Positions 22,331 to 34,481 of a DNA stretch of 64,000 nucleotides are shown piece after piece; position 1 is the first letter of the stretch; each line of letters opens with the position of its first letter. The notes below the pieces were generated by a model, which was given only the letters and a program-made list of their open reading frames with translations, was not told where the DNA came from and made no database searches. The stretch is from Lithospermum erythrorhizon (Eukaryota > Streptophyta > Magnoliopsida > Boraginales > Boraginaceae). The position numbers were made by a program, and so were the translations under genes. Where the stretch lies: contig JADFUC010001193.1 of NCBI GenBank assembly GCA_019722365.1, positions 1-64,000 of the forward strand. The letters are read 5' to 3'.

Positions 22331-24387
22331 GTTCGGCCCCCATTGTGCGCAACAAGGAATGTGGTTCCGGGGGAATATTTCCCCGATTGATGAATGCGCC
22401 ATCCCAGACCAAGCTTCAACCGCTGACAGTCACCGGAATTCTCCTCCTTCATAACGGATAGTCACACCCCATCGCTGCTGATTCAGACCACCAGTGAAAG
22501 CAGTGGGAAGCAGTTGTGCATAACCAATAAAACTATATAACATAACATACGAATTCAAAAATAGAGTTTAATTTAGGCTTCGTAAGAGTTTCATTAGCCA
22601 ATTATCGTGAGAATGGCTGTTATATATATGTGAGTTTTTGTATCGTTGAATCGTCCGGCAATGATCGAAAAAGCAATAGAAGCAAAATAATATATTTTCT
22701 AATCTCTTTTTTCATTCAAAAGCAATAGTTATAATAGTTTTTGAAATTCTATTCTTACAAGTTTAACATAATAGTTCTCTAATTATATAAAATTTAAGCT
22801 TTATAACAAGGATGGTTTAAATTAGAAAATGGGGATTAAAACCCCACAGAGCGCAAACCCGTCTCATGAAAATGCAGGCTAGGACAGTTTATAAGCGACT
22901 CAAACTGTCTCCATCCGACCAAACCGTGCAATACATCATTTCCGGACGAATCTCTCCGTACGTACGACTCGGTTGATCCGTTCTCTTTAAATACAATCCG
23001 ACTCTGCCGACTCATGAATGGAAGACGGTGCAAGAAATTAAAACTGCGTCTGAAGCCGTCTCCGTACGGCGCCCACTTACGCATTTTTTTTTAAAAGCGG
23101 CAGGTTCTTCTGATAACATGCGGCCAGCGAAATTTCTGTTTCTAAAAACCCATCGAAATCGCAAAATAAATATCAAAAGATTAGAGATTAAACCATGCAA
23201 GCAAATATAAAAACATCAGATTCAAACATAAAAATATAACAATTCATAGAACAAATACATAGTAAACATCATATTCCTTATATAAAGAAACATCAAGCAT
23301 TAAACATTTTATTCATATAAACATCAAACATTAATTTATATAAAACATCAAACATTCAACCCTAAAATTAAAAATAAAAAAAAACCAAATTACCTATTTG
23401 AAACTTGGCAAAGTATTTTCTACAACAAAGTAACAAATATAAATTACAAATATATTCTAGAATATAAATTACATACAAAAATAAAAAAAAGTGAATAAAG
23501 TATTAATAATTGCCTCTTTAAAGTCACCCCTCTGAAATAAAATCAAATTTAATGTTAGTAGACAATAAAATTATGGAAATGAAATTAATAACATAAAATA
23601 AAGATGATATTATGTTGTGGGTTTGGAAAAAAATGGTTGGAATGATGATAATGTGAGATATATATAGGGAAAATGAGATTCTGGAATCCTGTCTCCATCC
23701 CGACTCCATTTGAAAGTAGCTTTTTTGAATTTCCCTCAATTTTGTAGGAGAGCGGGAAATATGAAGTTGAAAAACCGTCTCCATCCCGTCTCCATTTTTC
23801 ATACCCTGTCTCCATTCTGGAAAAAAGAGTGCATACATTTATTTCAAGCCCCGTCTCCATCCCGACTCTATAGGCGTCTCGCAGGGAAAAAAAAAAGATA
23901 CAGTTTACAAACCCAACGGAAACTCCGCATCATAAACCTGATATGAAATCAATAAATACATATCCCGCGAGTTTTTTGAACACAATATGAAGAAGCTTAA
24001 TAAACTAAAATACACCACTACACTCATTGTTCATTTCAATATGAAGTTTAATACAGTTGCAATTACTATATGAAAAACTTGTAACTTAAAATATTTGATT
24101 ATTAACGTCTTCGGAGTTATCTTCTCGTCATGGAAATCATGAGCAGCGTTAGGGATAGTCGACCTAAGTAATCGAGACCATCTCCATGATGGGATACCAC
24201 ATCGTTCTCCTCTTCAACAACTAACAAAAAGCCGGTTCAACAACGGTAGCGTCATTTGATTATGTCAATAGGAACAAGAGAGGAGGTTGTTTATTCTTCT
24301 TCAGAATATCTTGATATCTAAAAGGCGAAAAGCGGAGACATCCATTTTGCATATGAGTCCAATCGGCTAGGCTTCTGGCGTTCGATT

Positions 24388-24570
24388 TCATTCGACACAC
24401 CAGCACCCAGAAGTCTCTCTTGCGTGATACATAACGGAGATAGTATACTTGGTTTTGCAGGATGCTAGGATAAACGGGTCATCTTTAGAACATCTGCTTT
24501 TGTGTTTGATTTGAACCATTCCATTCTTCGGATGCACTTGCATCCACTTGCTAGTGTCAAACCAAAACAT
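24388..24570 (-). pseudogene. CACTA transposase DUF4216 segment
   Basis: The frame reads FWFDTSKWMQVHPKNGMVQI, then KHKSRCSKDDPFILAS, closely following the DUF4216 consensus (CEWFD...G...HPK.G...I.H..R....DPFILA.Q..QVYY). This domain lies at the C-terminal end of TNP2-type CACTA transposases. An AREXSGCWCV-like ending corresponds to the WW.V block. The expected Q-Q-V-Y-Y is altered (CKTKYTISVMY), and flanking sequence to 24950 contains stops. Its downstream position on the minus strand agrees with the right-hand terminus being the 5' end. Confidence 0.8.
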
Positions 24571-25019
24571 TTGAAAGAGAACTGATTAATAAATAACTCA
24601 AGCCGTATGACAACTCCCAAATCTCCTCTAAGACACCATAGTAGTCAACATGATCATCATCTTGGTAGCATGAACCCTTGACACAAACACCGCTGTGTAA
24701 GTCTTTTATTACCGTCATACACTGCTGCACGATATCAAAATAGTACCCGTTATTAGTATCCTTTATACCTTTTTGATTTACAGTGCGGGACCTAATGAAA
24801 GGAATTCTCGGTGTCGTGTGTGTCCATATTATTCATTATACTTTTGAAACCATTCGGCGAAATTATTATTAACGTCATGTGTGATTTCTATGCGTCTTGT
24901 CGCGTCGAGTTCAACTCGTCAAGCCAATCATGGTAGATCCCCTAAAACAAAAGCGTTATGCGTTTAGTTAAGTATTATATCATATAAAGTGTTAAAATGC
25001 TAAATATGCACTTCTTGAA

Positions 25020-25510
25020 GAGTTTCATAGCAGGCGTATTGCATAGAATATACACATGAGCGTGTCGTATGGTTCTTCATCGATATCTATGCCCTTTCCT
25101 GAGCGTGCCGTCTGGAGTAACGAAACAATGACAACGGTTGGGTCATCCGTCCGATTCGGTACATAAATTGTCTCCTTGGTCGATTTAACTTGGTTTCAAT
25201 CCCTTCCTCGAAGTACATTGAACAAAAGTTTGAATGTCGATTTATAAACACAACAACTATTCACAACTGACAACTATTTTGTAATCCGCAAACAACAACG
25301 CGATTCCGCGACAATATTCACAACAACTAATCCATAAACAAAGACATATAAAATGAACAAACTAATATACTTACAAATGTCATGTCCACTTGGTCGTAAA
25401 CTTCGCCCGTCTCACCGAAGGTATCTTGTCCGCCTTCTTGTTCATCTTCGTGAGGATACCCGATGGTGAACCCTCTTCCGAACAACTGCTCTAAGCAAAA
25501 TTAAAACAAA
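25020..25510 (-). pseudogene. CACTA transposase segment (DUF4218-like region)
   Basis: From 25500 to 25375 the minus strand reads EQLFGRGFTIGYPHEDEQEG and then TFGETGEVYDQVDMTF up to a GTAAGT donor. At about 25225-25180 it reads FCSMYFEEGIETKLNRPRR, and at about 25110-25030, in another frame, GKGIDIDEEPYDT. The last two match the end of the DUF4218 domain of TNP2 proteins (C..Y.....T..NR..R ... GKGK...D...Y). Frameshifts separate the pieces. Confidence 0.6.
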
Positions 25511-26192
25511 TATTTATTTCTTACCTCCTCAACCAACGATTACGATTGCTCGAATGGATGTTGGGCCATCCCAGCCACACAGGCTGAGCTCGTCGGTCGG
25601 CTCGCATTACTCCGGTATTTGCTCGTCGGGCGTCAATAGGCGGAATGCGCTTGATGAGCGGAGGTACAGCGGCTTAAATTTCTTTGCATAATCAGCTCGG
25701 CTCCCGTCGGTACCCTCAGAGAGGTCTTCCTCTTTCATGGCCGTCAAGAAGTTTCTTCGTTTCTTGGCCGGTCACCGCTCCGAATGCTCGGTTGAGCACG
25801 CTCATGCGATCCCATTCTTTATGCATTATATCTCTCTGAAAAAACAAATAAAACAAAATCTAGGTAGACTATAATTCACTCAAATATTTTTAAGCAACCT
25901 TTTATTTTGAAAAGACTTACTTAGAGCGATCTCGGATGTAAGTCCACAATCTCGTCCCCGTGCATGCGAGGGCGAACTGATCGACCCCGCGTCTCACATG
26001 CGGAAGAACCGACTTCACATCGAGCCGCGTAGCGTAGCCTAAAGTAAAAACCAAAAGCGTCATAAGTTGTTCTCACGTAAAATAAAAAAAAATAACTATT
26101 TCAATTAATTTAGACAATTGTAAGGGACTTACGAATTGTAGCGGATCTCTAATTCCAACTTCTGCCCATGGGGGACCATCTCGAGTGGACGG

Positions 26193-26486
26193 TCATCTCC
26201 TCGCACAGCGGGCGTCACCATTTGGCTGTCTTGTGGTCGTCCCGGTCCGTCTAAATCGCCTCATCGCCATCCCCATCAGCGATCCTGGCGAGGCAGCCAA
26301 GCGGGGCTCGTGCGCCGTCCCCGTGAGTCCCTGGAAACGGTAGGAAAGGACCGCGTGGGGCGGCCTTTCGAACCCGGCGTCGTCGATGCAAACGATGAAC
26401 CGCTGCCGGCCCCCGTGTGTATCAAGCGATATCGTCTTGAGGCGGCTTTGCCTACTCTGAGGGGTGAGGCGAGTCATCGGCTCCAT
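26193..26486 (-). pseudogene. CACTA internal ORF fragment, unassigned
   Basis: A 97-residue open frame, rich in Arg and Thr, within the CACTA body. Further pieces continue to about 25780, including KEWDRMSVLNRAFGAVTGQE. I do not recognise a domain; by position it would belong to the transposase or an accessory protein. Its base composition (GC-richer than the flanks) suggests formerly coding sequence. The opposite-strand ORF 26310-26573 is treated as a shadow. Confidence 0.35.
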
Positions 26487-26518
26487 TTATCTGAATACCG
26501 AAAGTCCTCGGCCTTTTG

Positions 26519-27003
26519 TTCAAACTATTCAACAATATTCAAATATTCAATTATATTTCAACTATTGACATAATATAAACTATTCAAATAATAAAATTCA
26601 ACTATTCAAACTATTCAAACGACAACAATTCAACTATTAGAACTATTCAACAATTCAAGCGACAAATATTCAACTATTAGGCTTGTATTTATTGAACTAT
26701 TAAGCTCGAATATAACTAATGAAAAAATTAACTACTCAATATAACTACTCGAATATAACTATTTCACTATTCAACTACTACAATTACCAATTTATCAATT
26801 ATTCAACTTCTTGAAATATTGAAATAAACTAATTAAGTAATAATAAATAAAAATAATAAACAAATTGAGACATAATCAAATTAAACATAATCAAATAATA
26901 AGAATTCGAACATAATCAAATTAAACATAATCAAATAACATAACAAAAATTAAACATAATCAAATATTACAAATAATAGTAAGAATTAAACATAATCAAA
27001 TTA
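26519..27003. repeat. Simple repeats AACTATTCAA and TTAAACATAATCAAAT
   Basis: From 26519 to about 26815 the motif ACTATTCAA recurs at irregular spacing. From about 26870 to 27003 TTAAACATAATCAAAT recurs at least five times. Both lie in the CACTA interior, probably an intron or spacer, and hold no open frame. Confidence 0.75.
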
Positions 27004-27005
27004 CC

Positions 27006-27212
27006 TTAATCAATTGTAAGGAGGGGTGATGGGGGTTTTGTGACTTTTGAAGATTTTTTGGGGGGTAGAGGCCGCCGGAGGCTGTTAAAGGGGCGATTTA
27101 TGGCGGGTGGTGGTGGGGGAGAGGCGGAACTATGAGGCGATTTATGAGGTGGTGGTGGTGGGCCAGCGCCGTTCGTGGGGGGTGAGGGGCTCGGCGACAA
27201 GAGGGGAGGCAA
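27006..27212 (-). other. Proline-rich ORF in CACTA 5' region
   Basis: On the minus strand 68 residues start MPPLLSPSPSPPTNGAGPPP and remain proline- and serine-rich. The DNA is strikingly G-rich on + (27010-27270) compared with its AT-rich surroundings. By position, just inside the CACTA terminus and upstream of the transposase pieces, it could be a first exon. Equally it may be a low-complexity GC tract that happens to be open on both strands (+ ORFs at 27107 and 27175). Confidence 0.3.
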
Positions 27213-27640
27213 ATCGGCGACAATGGGGGGTGGGGGGGATGGGGGTGGTGTGCAGGTCGATGAGAATTGGGAGGGGGTTGAGATTGAATTTAATATTTTA
27301 GGAATAGGCAGGATAGAGACGGGGAGTAATTTTTATTTATATTATTTGTCGATAGGCCGGAAGAGTGGGTTTATTTGAACTATAAATGGAGACGGGGAAG
27401 AAGTCGAGACATATTTAAATTTCTGATTATTTTTTATAAGCATTGGAGGCAGTATGGAGTCGGAACATATTTTGTTTTTTTAATATTTTTTTTTTTAAAT
27501 TTTTAATATCCGGCGCCATCACATCTCCAAAACCGACTCCATATAAAAAGCCCGGTTTAAGTTTTGGGCCAATGAAGACCGACTCCTGACCCGACTCGGC
27601 CCGACTCTAAATTTGGAGTCGGGTTTTCCGTCTCTTGTGC

Positions 27641-27656
27641 GGTTATTCTGGTAGTG
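27641..27656 (-). repeat. CACTA terminal inverted repeat (right end)
   Basis: GGTTATTCTGGTAGTG is the reverse complement of CACTACCAGAATAACC. The 3 bp after it, TCT, would be one copy of the target duplication. The partner end was not found. Confidence 0.75.
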
Positions 27657-28401
27657 TCTATTTGTAGTTGTTACATCTTTTTTTAGGATTGGATAGTAAT
27701 CAAATACGCCCTCAATTTTTGTAGTTATCCTTTTAATTTGCCTGAGAAAACAGAAAGTTGTCAAAAAAGTGCATTGAAAGTGTAGAATGTCAATCAATTG
27801 ATAAAACAATATCATTGGTTGATTGTTAATTTAAATAGAAAAAATAGTCAAAAGTATGAAAATAATATGTCTTATTTGTATGTTAAGCGACAACTATTTT
27901 TTGTCTTAGGATTTACTAATCATCACATCATTCATGTTGATATGATCATGGTAGTTTGAGTATATTTTCAAAAATTGTTTGTGGTTGAAGAACTTGTATA
28001 ATTTTATATTTGTGTGCATTTCCCTTTTTAAGCATGGTCTAAATTGAATTCATACTTTTTTTTTTGTAATTATATACTCCTATAATATTTTTAAAAATCT
28101 TTAGTGGTCAATTTTGGTCTGAATAGAGTAAATGTAATTTAATAAAAATTAACCGAAAGAATAATTTTTATCAACAGGAAATTATCCATTGTTTAGGTAA
28201 TGATAATATATTTGATATTTCTATCCTTTATCGTTCATATATTTGTAATTACATTCTCACCATAAATACATTAGATGATATACAATTATCCTTTCCATTT
28301 AATCGTTGATCTCTAATATTTATGTGCTAAACTAAGCCATCAACTACTTCCGCAATCCTCTGTCTGACTCAGGTTCAACTCTAAGTTCCAACCTACACAC
28401 T

Positions 28402-28475
28402 TATATAATTTTTCAACTTCTACATCATCGTTCATAATTTTTTCAACTTCTACATACATCATCGTTCATAATTTT
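28402..28475 (+). promoter_or_regulatory. Candidate TATA box and duplicated leader of PME gene
   Basis: TATATAA at 28402-28408 lies about 107 bp before the ATG of the pectinesterase gene. It is followed by two near-identical copies of TTTCAACTTCTACAT..CATCGTTCATAATTT, starting at 28411 and 28441, the second with a 4-bp ACAT insertion. If transcription starts about 30 bp after the TATA box, the second copy would lie in the 5' UTR. The element is predicted from spacing and sequence alone. Confidence 0.4.
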
Positions 28476-28514
28476 TTTTCTTTCTGATTTGCTTGCCATA
28501 CTAAACTAACAATA

Positions 28515-31500
28515 ATGGCAAGAGAAAGGAAAAATATAGATATGGAAACATTTCTTGTGACCATTCTTGTTCTAATTCCCATAGCATTTTCAAACGATGT
28601 AACACCTATTCCAGCAGATGCTTCCCAGGTGCAATCATGGTTCAATCAACATGTACAGCCATTATCGGCGCGAATGGGCACGGTGGATCCTGCCCTAGCC
28701 AATGCAGAAGCTAGTGTCAAAGTTATTAGAGTTGCAAAGGATGGAACCGGCAATTTCAATAATATAAAGGCAGCCCTTTCCAGCATTCCTCAAGATAATA
28801 AAAATCGAATCATTATAAGGATAGGCCCCGGAACCTATAAAGAGAGGATCAAGGTTGAATGGACCAAGCCTTTTGTAACGTTTTATGGTGACCCAAATAA
28901 CATGCCTCTCTTAGTTTCTGAGGGAAATGCTAATACATATGGGACAATGGATAGTGCTACTTTGATTGTTGAAGCTGATTATTTCAGTGCTGTGAATGTT
29001 ATGATTCAGGTTTGTTAGGTTTTAAAATTATTAAATATCGATCTAAAAAATATTCAAAATTTCGATATTTTTATAATCATGTTTTGAGACTGGCATTTAG
29101 CAAATTTGAGTCCCGCATTTATCAGTTTCTCTCTTATAATCATGTGTTTTCTTTATAATCAGGAACATAACTAGGCCATCTAAATTTTAAAATGGTCAAT
29201 TATATATATAATTTGTTTATACAAAAACATTTAGTCGATTATTCAAATTTCGTACTCTAGACAATTTGTTGGTTATATCATCTTGATTTTGTCCTTGTAT
29301 GTATGTGACACTAGTGTGTGTTTTTATTTTGAAAATAGAATACATCGCCCCGGCCAACGGGGAAACCAAAACAACAAGCATTGGCAATGAGGATAGCTGC
29401 GGATAAAGCTTCATTTTACAACTGCAAATTTTTTGGGTTCCAAGACACTCTTTGTGATAACTTTGGCAAACATTTCTATAAAGATTGCTATATCGAAGGA
29501 ACAGTTGATTTCATCTTTGGCGATGGGAAATCTATCTACCTGGTAAAAAAAATTAAGTTTACTATCATGATTAACCGCCAAAAAAGGAAATTATTCCACC
29601 TCTTTACGAAATTAAGTATCATTTACAGGTTATGTCCCGTCCAAGGCTCACTTCCAAGAGGAGCAATCGCCTCTCTAAAATTTTGAATAATAAATTTTAA
29701 CTAATAAAAAATATAATTTTATCATTTTATCATCAATTCATTATATGGCGGAACTTTTTTTATTCTTTATACTACCACGGTGCAATGTATACAATAATAC
29801 ATGTACATTAGATGAGACAATCAGCACACTAAATTTTTGAAAAATAATTTTTTACTATTAAAATTAGAATTTTATAATTTATTTATTCAAAAATTATGTT
29901 ATTCACACCCTCCTCTAATTTTATATATATTTATTCATTTGTCTAATATTAATTTGTTCACCATCCCCAAATTAATATTCTGATTCATTCCTCCACTCCA
30001 CTGCATGTACAAATCAATTAAAACATGAGGTATGCATGCATGATGATAAAAATGAACCTAGATAAATGAGGCGGATGATATTTTTCAAATAATTACAATA
30101 TGCTAACAATATACAACCACGTAATATACATGGAAAGATAATTGTGAAGCAACCTATATGCTAATAACATCATCTTTATTTTGTAACTTGCAGAATTGTG
30201 AATTTCATGTTATTCCGGGAGACCAAATGGCAATGATAGCAGCCCAATCTGGAGGTAGGAAAGCAGAAGATGAAGGTTTTTCTATGGTTCATTGCAAGGT
30301 CACCGGTACAGGTGGTATCGCCTATTTGGGAAGGGCATGGATGAGATATCCAAAAGTGGTTTATTCATACTGTCATCTCAGTGATGTTGTTCAAAAAGAA
30401 GGATGGTTCAATAGTAGGAACAATGCCAACAACGCGTAAGTCCCCATGCATGCATGCACCAACTTCTTTCATTTAGTTTCAACCTGTCAATTTAGAATAA
30501 TGAGCTCATTGCTGATATGGTGAAAGATTTTGGGATTAAGTTACAGTTTAGTTTTGAGTTAATTACTAATATAATTCTAGATAGTGTAATCGTTGTGTAG
30601 TTTGGTCCATGATAAAAGGCGGGCGATCCGTCCACATTTTTTAGTAGTTATGGTTCCCGACCACTATCGTCACTATTTTAAGCCCATTTCGACATAGCTT
30701 AACCTATAGAAATTAAGTCGATCTTCCGTTTGTGTATTTAGTTTAGTAGTTATCTCGTTATTTGTGGAAATTTGAAATGTAATATTTAATTAAATTAAGC
30801 GGCGGGGCATATATAAAAAACCCACCCCCTACATCCAAATTAACTTAAAATATGGCCATAAACCCCGTATCGGTCAAATTTGCCCCCAAATAAATTTTCT
30901 ACTTGAGAACCACAACCTTAATTGATTTTGGGGCACACCTTCTAGCTTATGACTCTGCATTAAAAGTTGAGCCAAATGTCCTTTCTCCCTGTCGAGAGAG
31001 TACAATTTCATCACCTCCTTCGCTTGACTCGAAGTGGAAAAAAAATTAAACACAAGAAAACAACCTAGGATTCTTCCTTATTAACATTATTGAAATGGAC
31101 ATACCTTTTTTTTTTTCTTTCTAGTGATCACGATCAACCTTACTTGTCCCCATAGTGCAGCTCAGCTATCCAGTTGAATCCACCCTTCTCAATCTCAGCG
31201 CATACTCGTACCTATCGTAAAACCCAGCTATCAACCCAACCATAATCTCCTTTGTTCAGATTAAACTCATTATATTATGGCCTTATATACCTCTTTTCTT
31301 ATGCACTTGAGTTTGACACTTCCAACTTCATTTTCTACCATCAAATACCTCTTCTCAAATGTTGACATTTGAGGCCCTTCTCTTCCGGTTTGGTTGAGTC
31401 CACAGGTTGAAGCTCCTACGTAAATCGTATCGTCGGCTATCACGCCTCACTTTCACGTATGACCATCGTCTTTCATTGCACCATAAATGCCTCCTCGATA

Positions 31501-34441
31501 TTCTACAGAATGTAGAATGATACAAAATAGGTTGCTTTCACAGGTAGATACAATGCGTGAGCCCATGCGCTCCTTTCCATATAATCATCTACGGATTTAA
31601 GTGCCATCATAGCCATTTTATTAGCTGCTCAAGCTCTGCTTCAGCATCCCATAATCAAAGTCATTTCTCCTCTTCTCATTCCTTTCATCCTCTTTATCTT
31701 TCTAGAGTACCCTGTCGTGTCTAAATCGCCCGCTTTCTCGATATAAATTTAAGCATTCGTTTTACCTCGACACTATCATTGTTATCACCTAAGTTAAATG
31801 GTATGGCACTTTCGATATATACGTTCTGCTTAATCGGCTCGGTTGAGGCCGATTAACACTTATCATATAATATTAACGCGCCGTCGATGTCATCTAGCAA
31901 CTGAGTATTAGTAGACCCAATAAAGTATACATTAATAAACTTATGCTCATGTGTTAGACTAATAAACCTGACAATATTTTTGGAATACTTGAGACATCTA
32001 ATCTCATTTATGACCTACGAGCTTGGGATCTTGATAAGCGCGTACCTCGAATTCACGTATCGAAGACCTAATCTAAAAGCCACGTGGCTCAGTGGACCTA
32101 ATTGAATGTATCCGCATCATGACAATAAAACAACTTCGGCGCTTTCTACGCCCGTACAACAAACTAGGGTTAGCCCGCAAAATGTTATGATAGTGAACCC
32201 TAACACTTCATCTACATTTTTTCCCTCTCTATCTGAAACCCGTATAAGTATAAATGCATGTGTCCTTGAGTTCTACGTGAATGAACGACCATGACTTAGG
32301 GTTCTTGACAAATTTGATTTGGGGAAATGCGGGTTTAATCGATTTGGGGAAATAAGAGGGTTTATTAACGGTTTCAACAAGTTTAATCAAGGGTTTAAAA
32401 CTATTTGAAATATGTAAGGGTTGATTTTGCTGAATTTTTGACAAAATCGATTTGGGGCATTTGTAAGGGTTTTGATGATTTTTCTAAGTGTTGAAAGTGG
32501 GAATGATGAAATGAATCAGATTTGGGGATTTTGGGTATTAGATGTTCATAATTTAGGGGATAGGACTTCATTTTTTATGAAATGATAAGTATGCCCCCGC
32601 TTGGGGCTTAATTTAATTAATTATTACATTTCATTGCATGATTAATGAGATAAGCGCATCCAAACTAGCGGTCGACTGGCGGAGTGGCGATTAGTAGGGT
32701 TAAGCTATGTCGAGTGGGTGGAATGGAAAAAAGTGACACATAGTGAGGGAACCATAATCACAAAAAATGTGGATGGGCGCTTCTACCTTTTGCCCTAATT
32801 TAATCCCCAATATTATCGCATGTGTTGCAGTATGGTCCCCGTAAGTGACAAATGTTGTATATTTGTCTACATTTTTTAGGACGGAGTATATACATTTGTC
32901 AACTTTAGGAGATCATATCGTAACATTTATTGTGCCTTTCAGGACTAAGATCTGGCAATACTCATATGGGATTAAGTGCGCGGTCAGCCCATTATACGAG
33001 ATGAGACTATATTGGCAATTAACTTCGTTTTAAGTCCCGAAAGGATTGTTATTTAACGTATTAGCACTCAGTAGCACGCGCATTTTTAGTCGTGTTTATG
33101 GTCCCTAAAATCACCAGATATTTACGTCATATCTATTTAGGATGTGAAAAATGTCGACGAATGTGCGATATTAGCAACTATATTGCAATATTTGAACCAT
33201 TTTCGACGTATTTTATTGGATAAAGAGCCATAATTGGTAGATAAACTAAAATAAAATAAATTAAATAATTATTTATACATATCATTGGGTTGTTTTTATG
33301 TATAACAACATCATATAAACATTTTTTATAATTTTGAACGAACTAGGAGGATGTCATCTTTAAAGTATGGATTAGTATTAGAAAGTATAAAAGATTAATT
33401 TCTTATTCACGATTTTAAGATTGATTCGGAGTAGTCACAGGTTTTGGGGCCTGTGCGAAAATAGAAGTGGGCCACTCATATAATTTTTTTTAAATAATAA
33501 ATTTAATATTTATCAACTATATTTTTGTAAGAAGAAATGAAAATGAGAATTTCAAAAATTCAATTGTTAAACATTTTTCGATGCAAAAATGTGTAACAAT
33601 ATGATCATTATCAATATTTTCTATCTTATTAAATAAAAATGTTATGTTTAGAGAACTTGAGTAGTCATATTAAATAGCCTCACAGTAATTTTAATTATAC
33701 TTGAATTAATTAATTTATAATTTTATGGAGATTTGGATGATTGAAATAAAAAATATTTTTTAAAAGAACATGAATAGGTATCTTAATTAGAAAAAGAGTA
33801 TATACACATAAAGTTCATGGTCATTGTTTAATTAGACAAAAAACATTTGGTGATAGAAAGATTCGAACCTTATACCTTTAATTCCAAAATCTTATATTTA
33901 ATTTACCAACCATATGAGTTGTCATTTTAGTTTGACAATTTATAGTATGTAAATATGTAGTCAATACCAGTCATGCTTATTATTCTATAATTGGGGACCC
34001 TAATATAATGGGACCCTATGCGATTGTACCGGGCTACTATATATATGGGCCGGCCCTGATCAGTCTTCAATATTTTTATTTCAAACACTCTTACCTAAAA
34101 TCATGACTTGTATGTGTTTGCATGTGTTTGCTAATTATATTTATAACCAATCTAAAGTTATAAATAAAAAGTTTATTGCACTAATAAGTGTAACATAAAG
34201 TGAGAGAACATATATATGTAACGTTATATGAATATCCGAACTCCAAGTTTACATAATACTCTCAATATACTGTTATTATTGCAGAACGGTATACTTTGGA
34301 GAATATCATAACACTGGTCCTGGAGCGGATATGAGTGGTCGTGCTAAATTTGCTAAGAAGATAAGTGATGCAGAAGCCAATAGTTGGCTATCTCTTGGAT
34401 TTATATCTGGTAGTTCGTGGCTTCTCCCTCCAGCCAGATAA
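28515..34441 (+). CDS. Pectinesterase (pectin methylesterase), PRO-less type
   Basis: Exons 28515-29009, 29339-29542, 30194-30435 and 34285-34441 join in phase with GT-AG introns to 365 residues. The enzyme removes methyl esters from homogalacturonan in the cell wall, giving pectate and methanol. A hydrophobic signal segment covers residues 10-26 ([17 protein letters not shown]); Met10 is an alternative start. The catalytic domain follows directly, with no PRO inhibitor-like domain. PME motifs are intact: GTYKE near 105, QALAMR 178-183, GFQDTL 198-203 with Asp201, DFIFG 222-226 with Asp222, and LGRAW 278-282 with Arg280, ending WLLPPAR. The overall pattern resembles the Arabidopsis pollen PPME1-type subgroup (from memory). 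Intron 3 is 3.85 kb and carries a MULE and other repeats. Nothing in the coding sequence is broken. Confidence 0.95.
30613..32792. mobile_element. MULE-like element with long terminal inverted repeats, in PME intron 3
   Basis: The left end (from about 30613: AAAAGG, CGTCCACATTTTTTAGTAG, TATGGTTCCC, CGACATAGCTTAACC) is the inverted counterpart of the right end (to about 32792: GGTTAAGCTATGTCG, GGGAACCATAATCACAAAAA, ATGTGGATGGGCG). The match continues inward past AATATTTAATTAAATTAAGC on the left and its complement near 32610-32630, so each repeat is roughly 200 bp. Long TIRs of this kind are typical of Mutator-like elements. No MULE transposase was recognised inside; broken minus-strand frames (about 31380-31650) look coding but are unidentified. 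A 9-bp target duplication could not be confirmed. Confidence 0.72.
32815..32965. repeat. MITE-like dispersed repeat in PME intron 3
   Basis: GCAGTATGGTCCCCGTAAGTG at 32828-32848 and TATCGTAACATTTATTG...TTTCAGGACTA at about 32916-32945 are arranged as diverged inverted copies. The same signature, with a clearer inverted arrangement, occurs at 47522-47700. No coding capacity. Confidence 0.4.
32966..34284. other. Remaining intron 3 of the PME gene
   Basis: AT-rich sequence without a supportable gene. Between about 33440 and 34066, GGGGCCTGTGCGAAA on one side and GGGCCGGCCCTGA on the other resemble ends of nonautonomous hAT-type repeats, but I could not pair them as inverted repeats. The 3' splice site TTATTGCAG at 34276-34284 is good. 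Confidence 0.45.
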
Positions 34442-34475
34442 AGTATATTATATAAATGGCAATCCTAATTATACA

Positions 34476-34481
34476 AATAAA
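34476..34481 (+). terminator. Candidate poly(A) signal of PME gene
   Basis: AATAAA 35 bp after the stop codon, in AT-rich sequence, fits a plant near-upstream polyadenylation element. Not otherwise supported. Confidence 0.4.

Larger units (their letters stand above)
22830..27656 (-). mobile_element. CACTA (En/Spm-type) DNA transposon, degraded
   Basis: The right end, 27641-27656, is the reverse complement of CACTACCAGAATAACC, a CACTA-type terminal inverted repeat. Subterminal GACTCC / GTCTCCATCCC motifs cluster at 27530-27620 and again at 22900-23880, as in CACTA subterminal repeats. TNP2-associated domains lie between on the minus strand (DUF4218-like near 25020-25230; DUF4216 at 24388-24570). 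The left terminus with a matching CACTA end was not found; 22830 is only the outer limit of the subterminal motif cluster. Stops and frameshifts show the element is inactive. Confidence 0.7.

Noticed and set aside
32106..32444. Short ORFs within the MULE
   Set aside because: No family match, low-complexity and open on opposite strands.
33440..34066. Possible hAT-type element in PME intron 3
   Set aside because: Suggestive GGGCC-rich ends could not be paired as inverted repeats.
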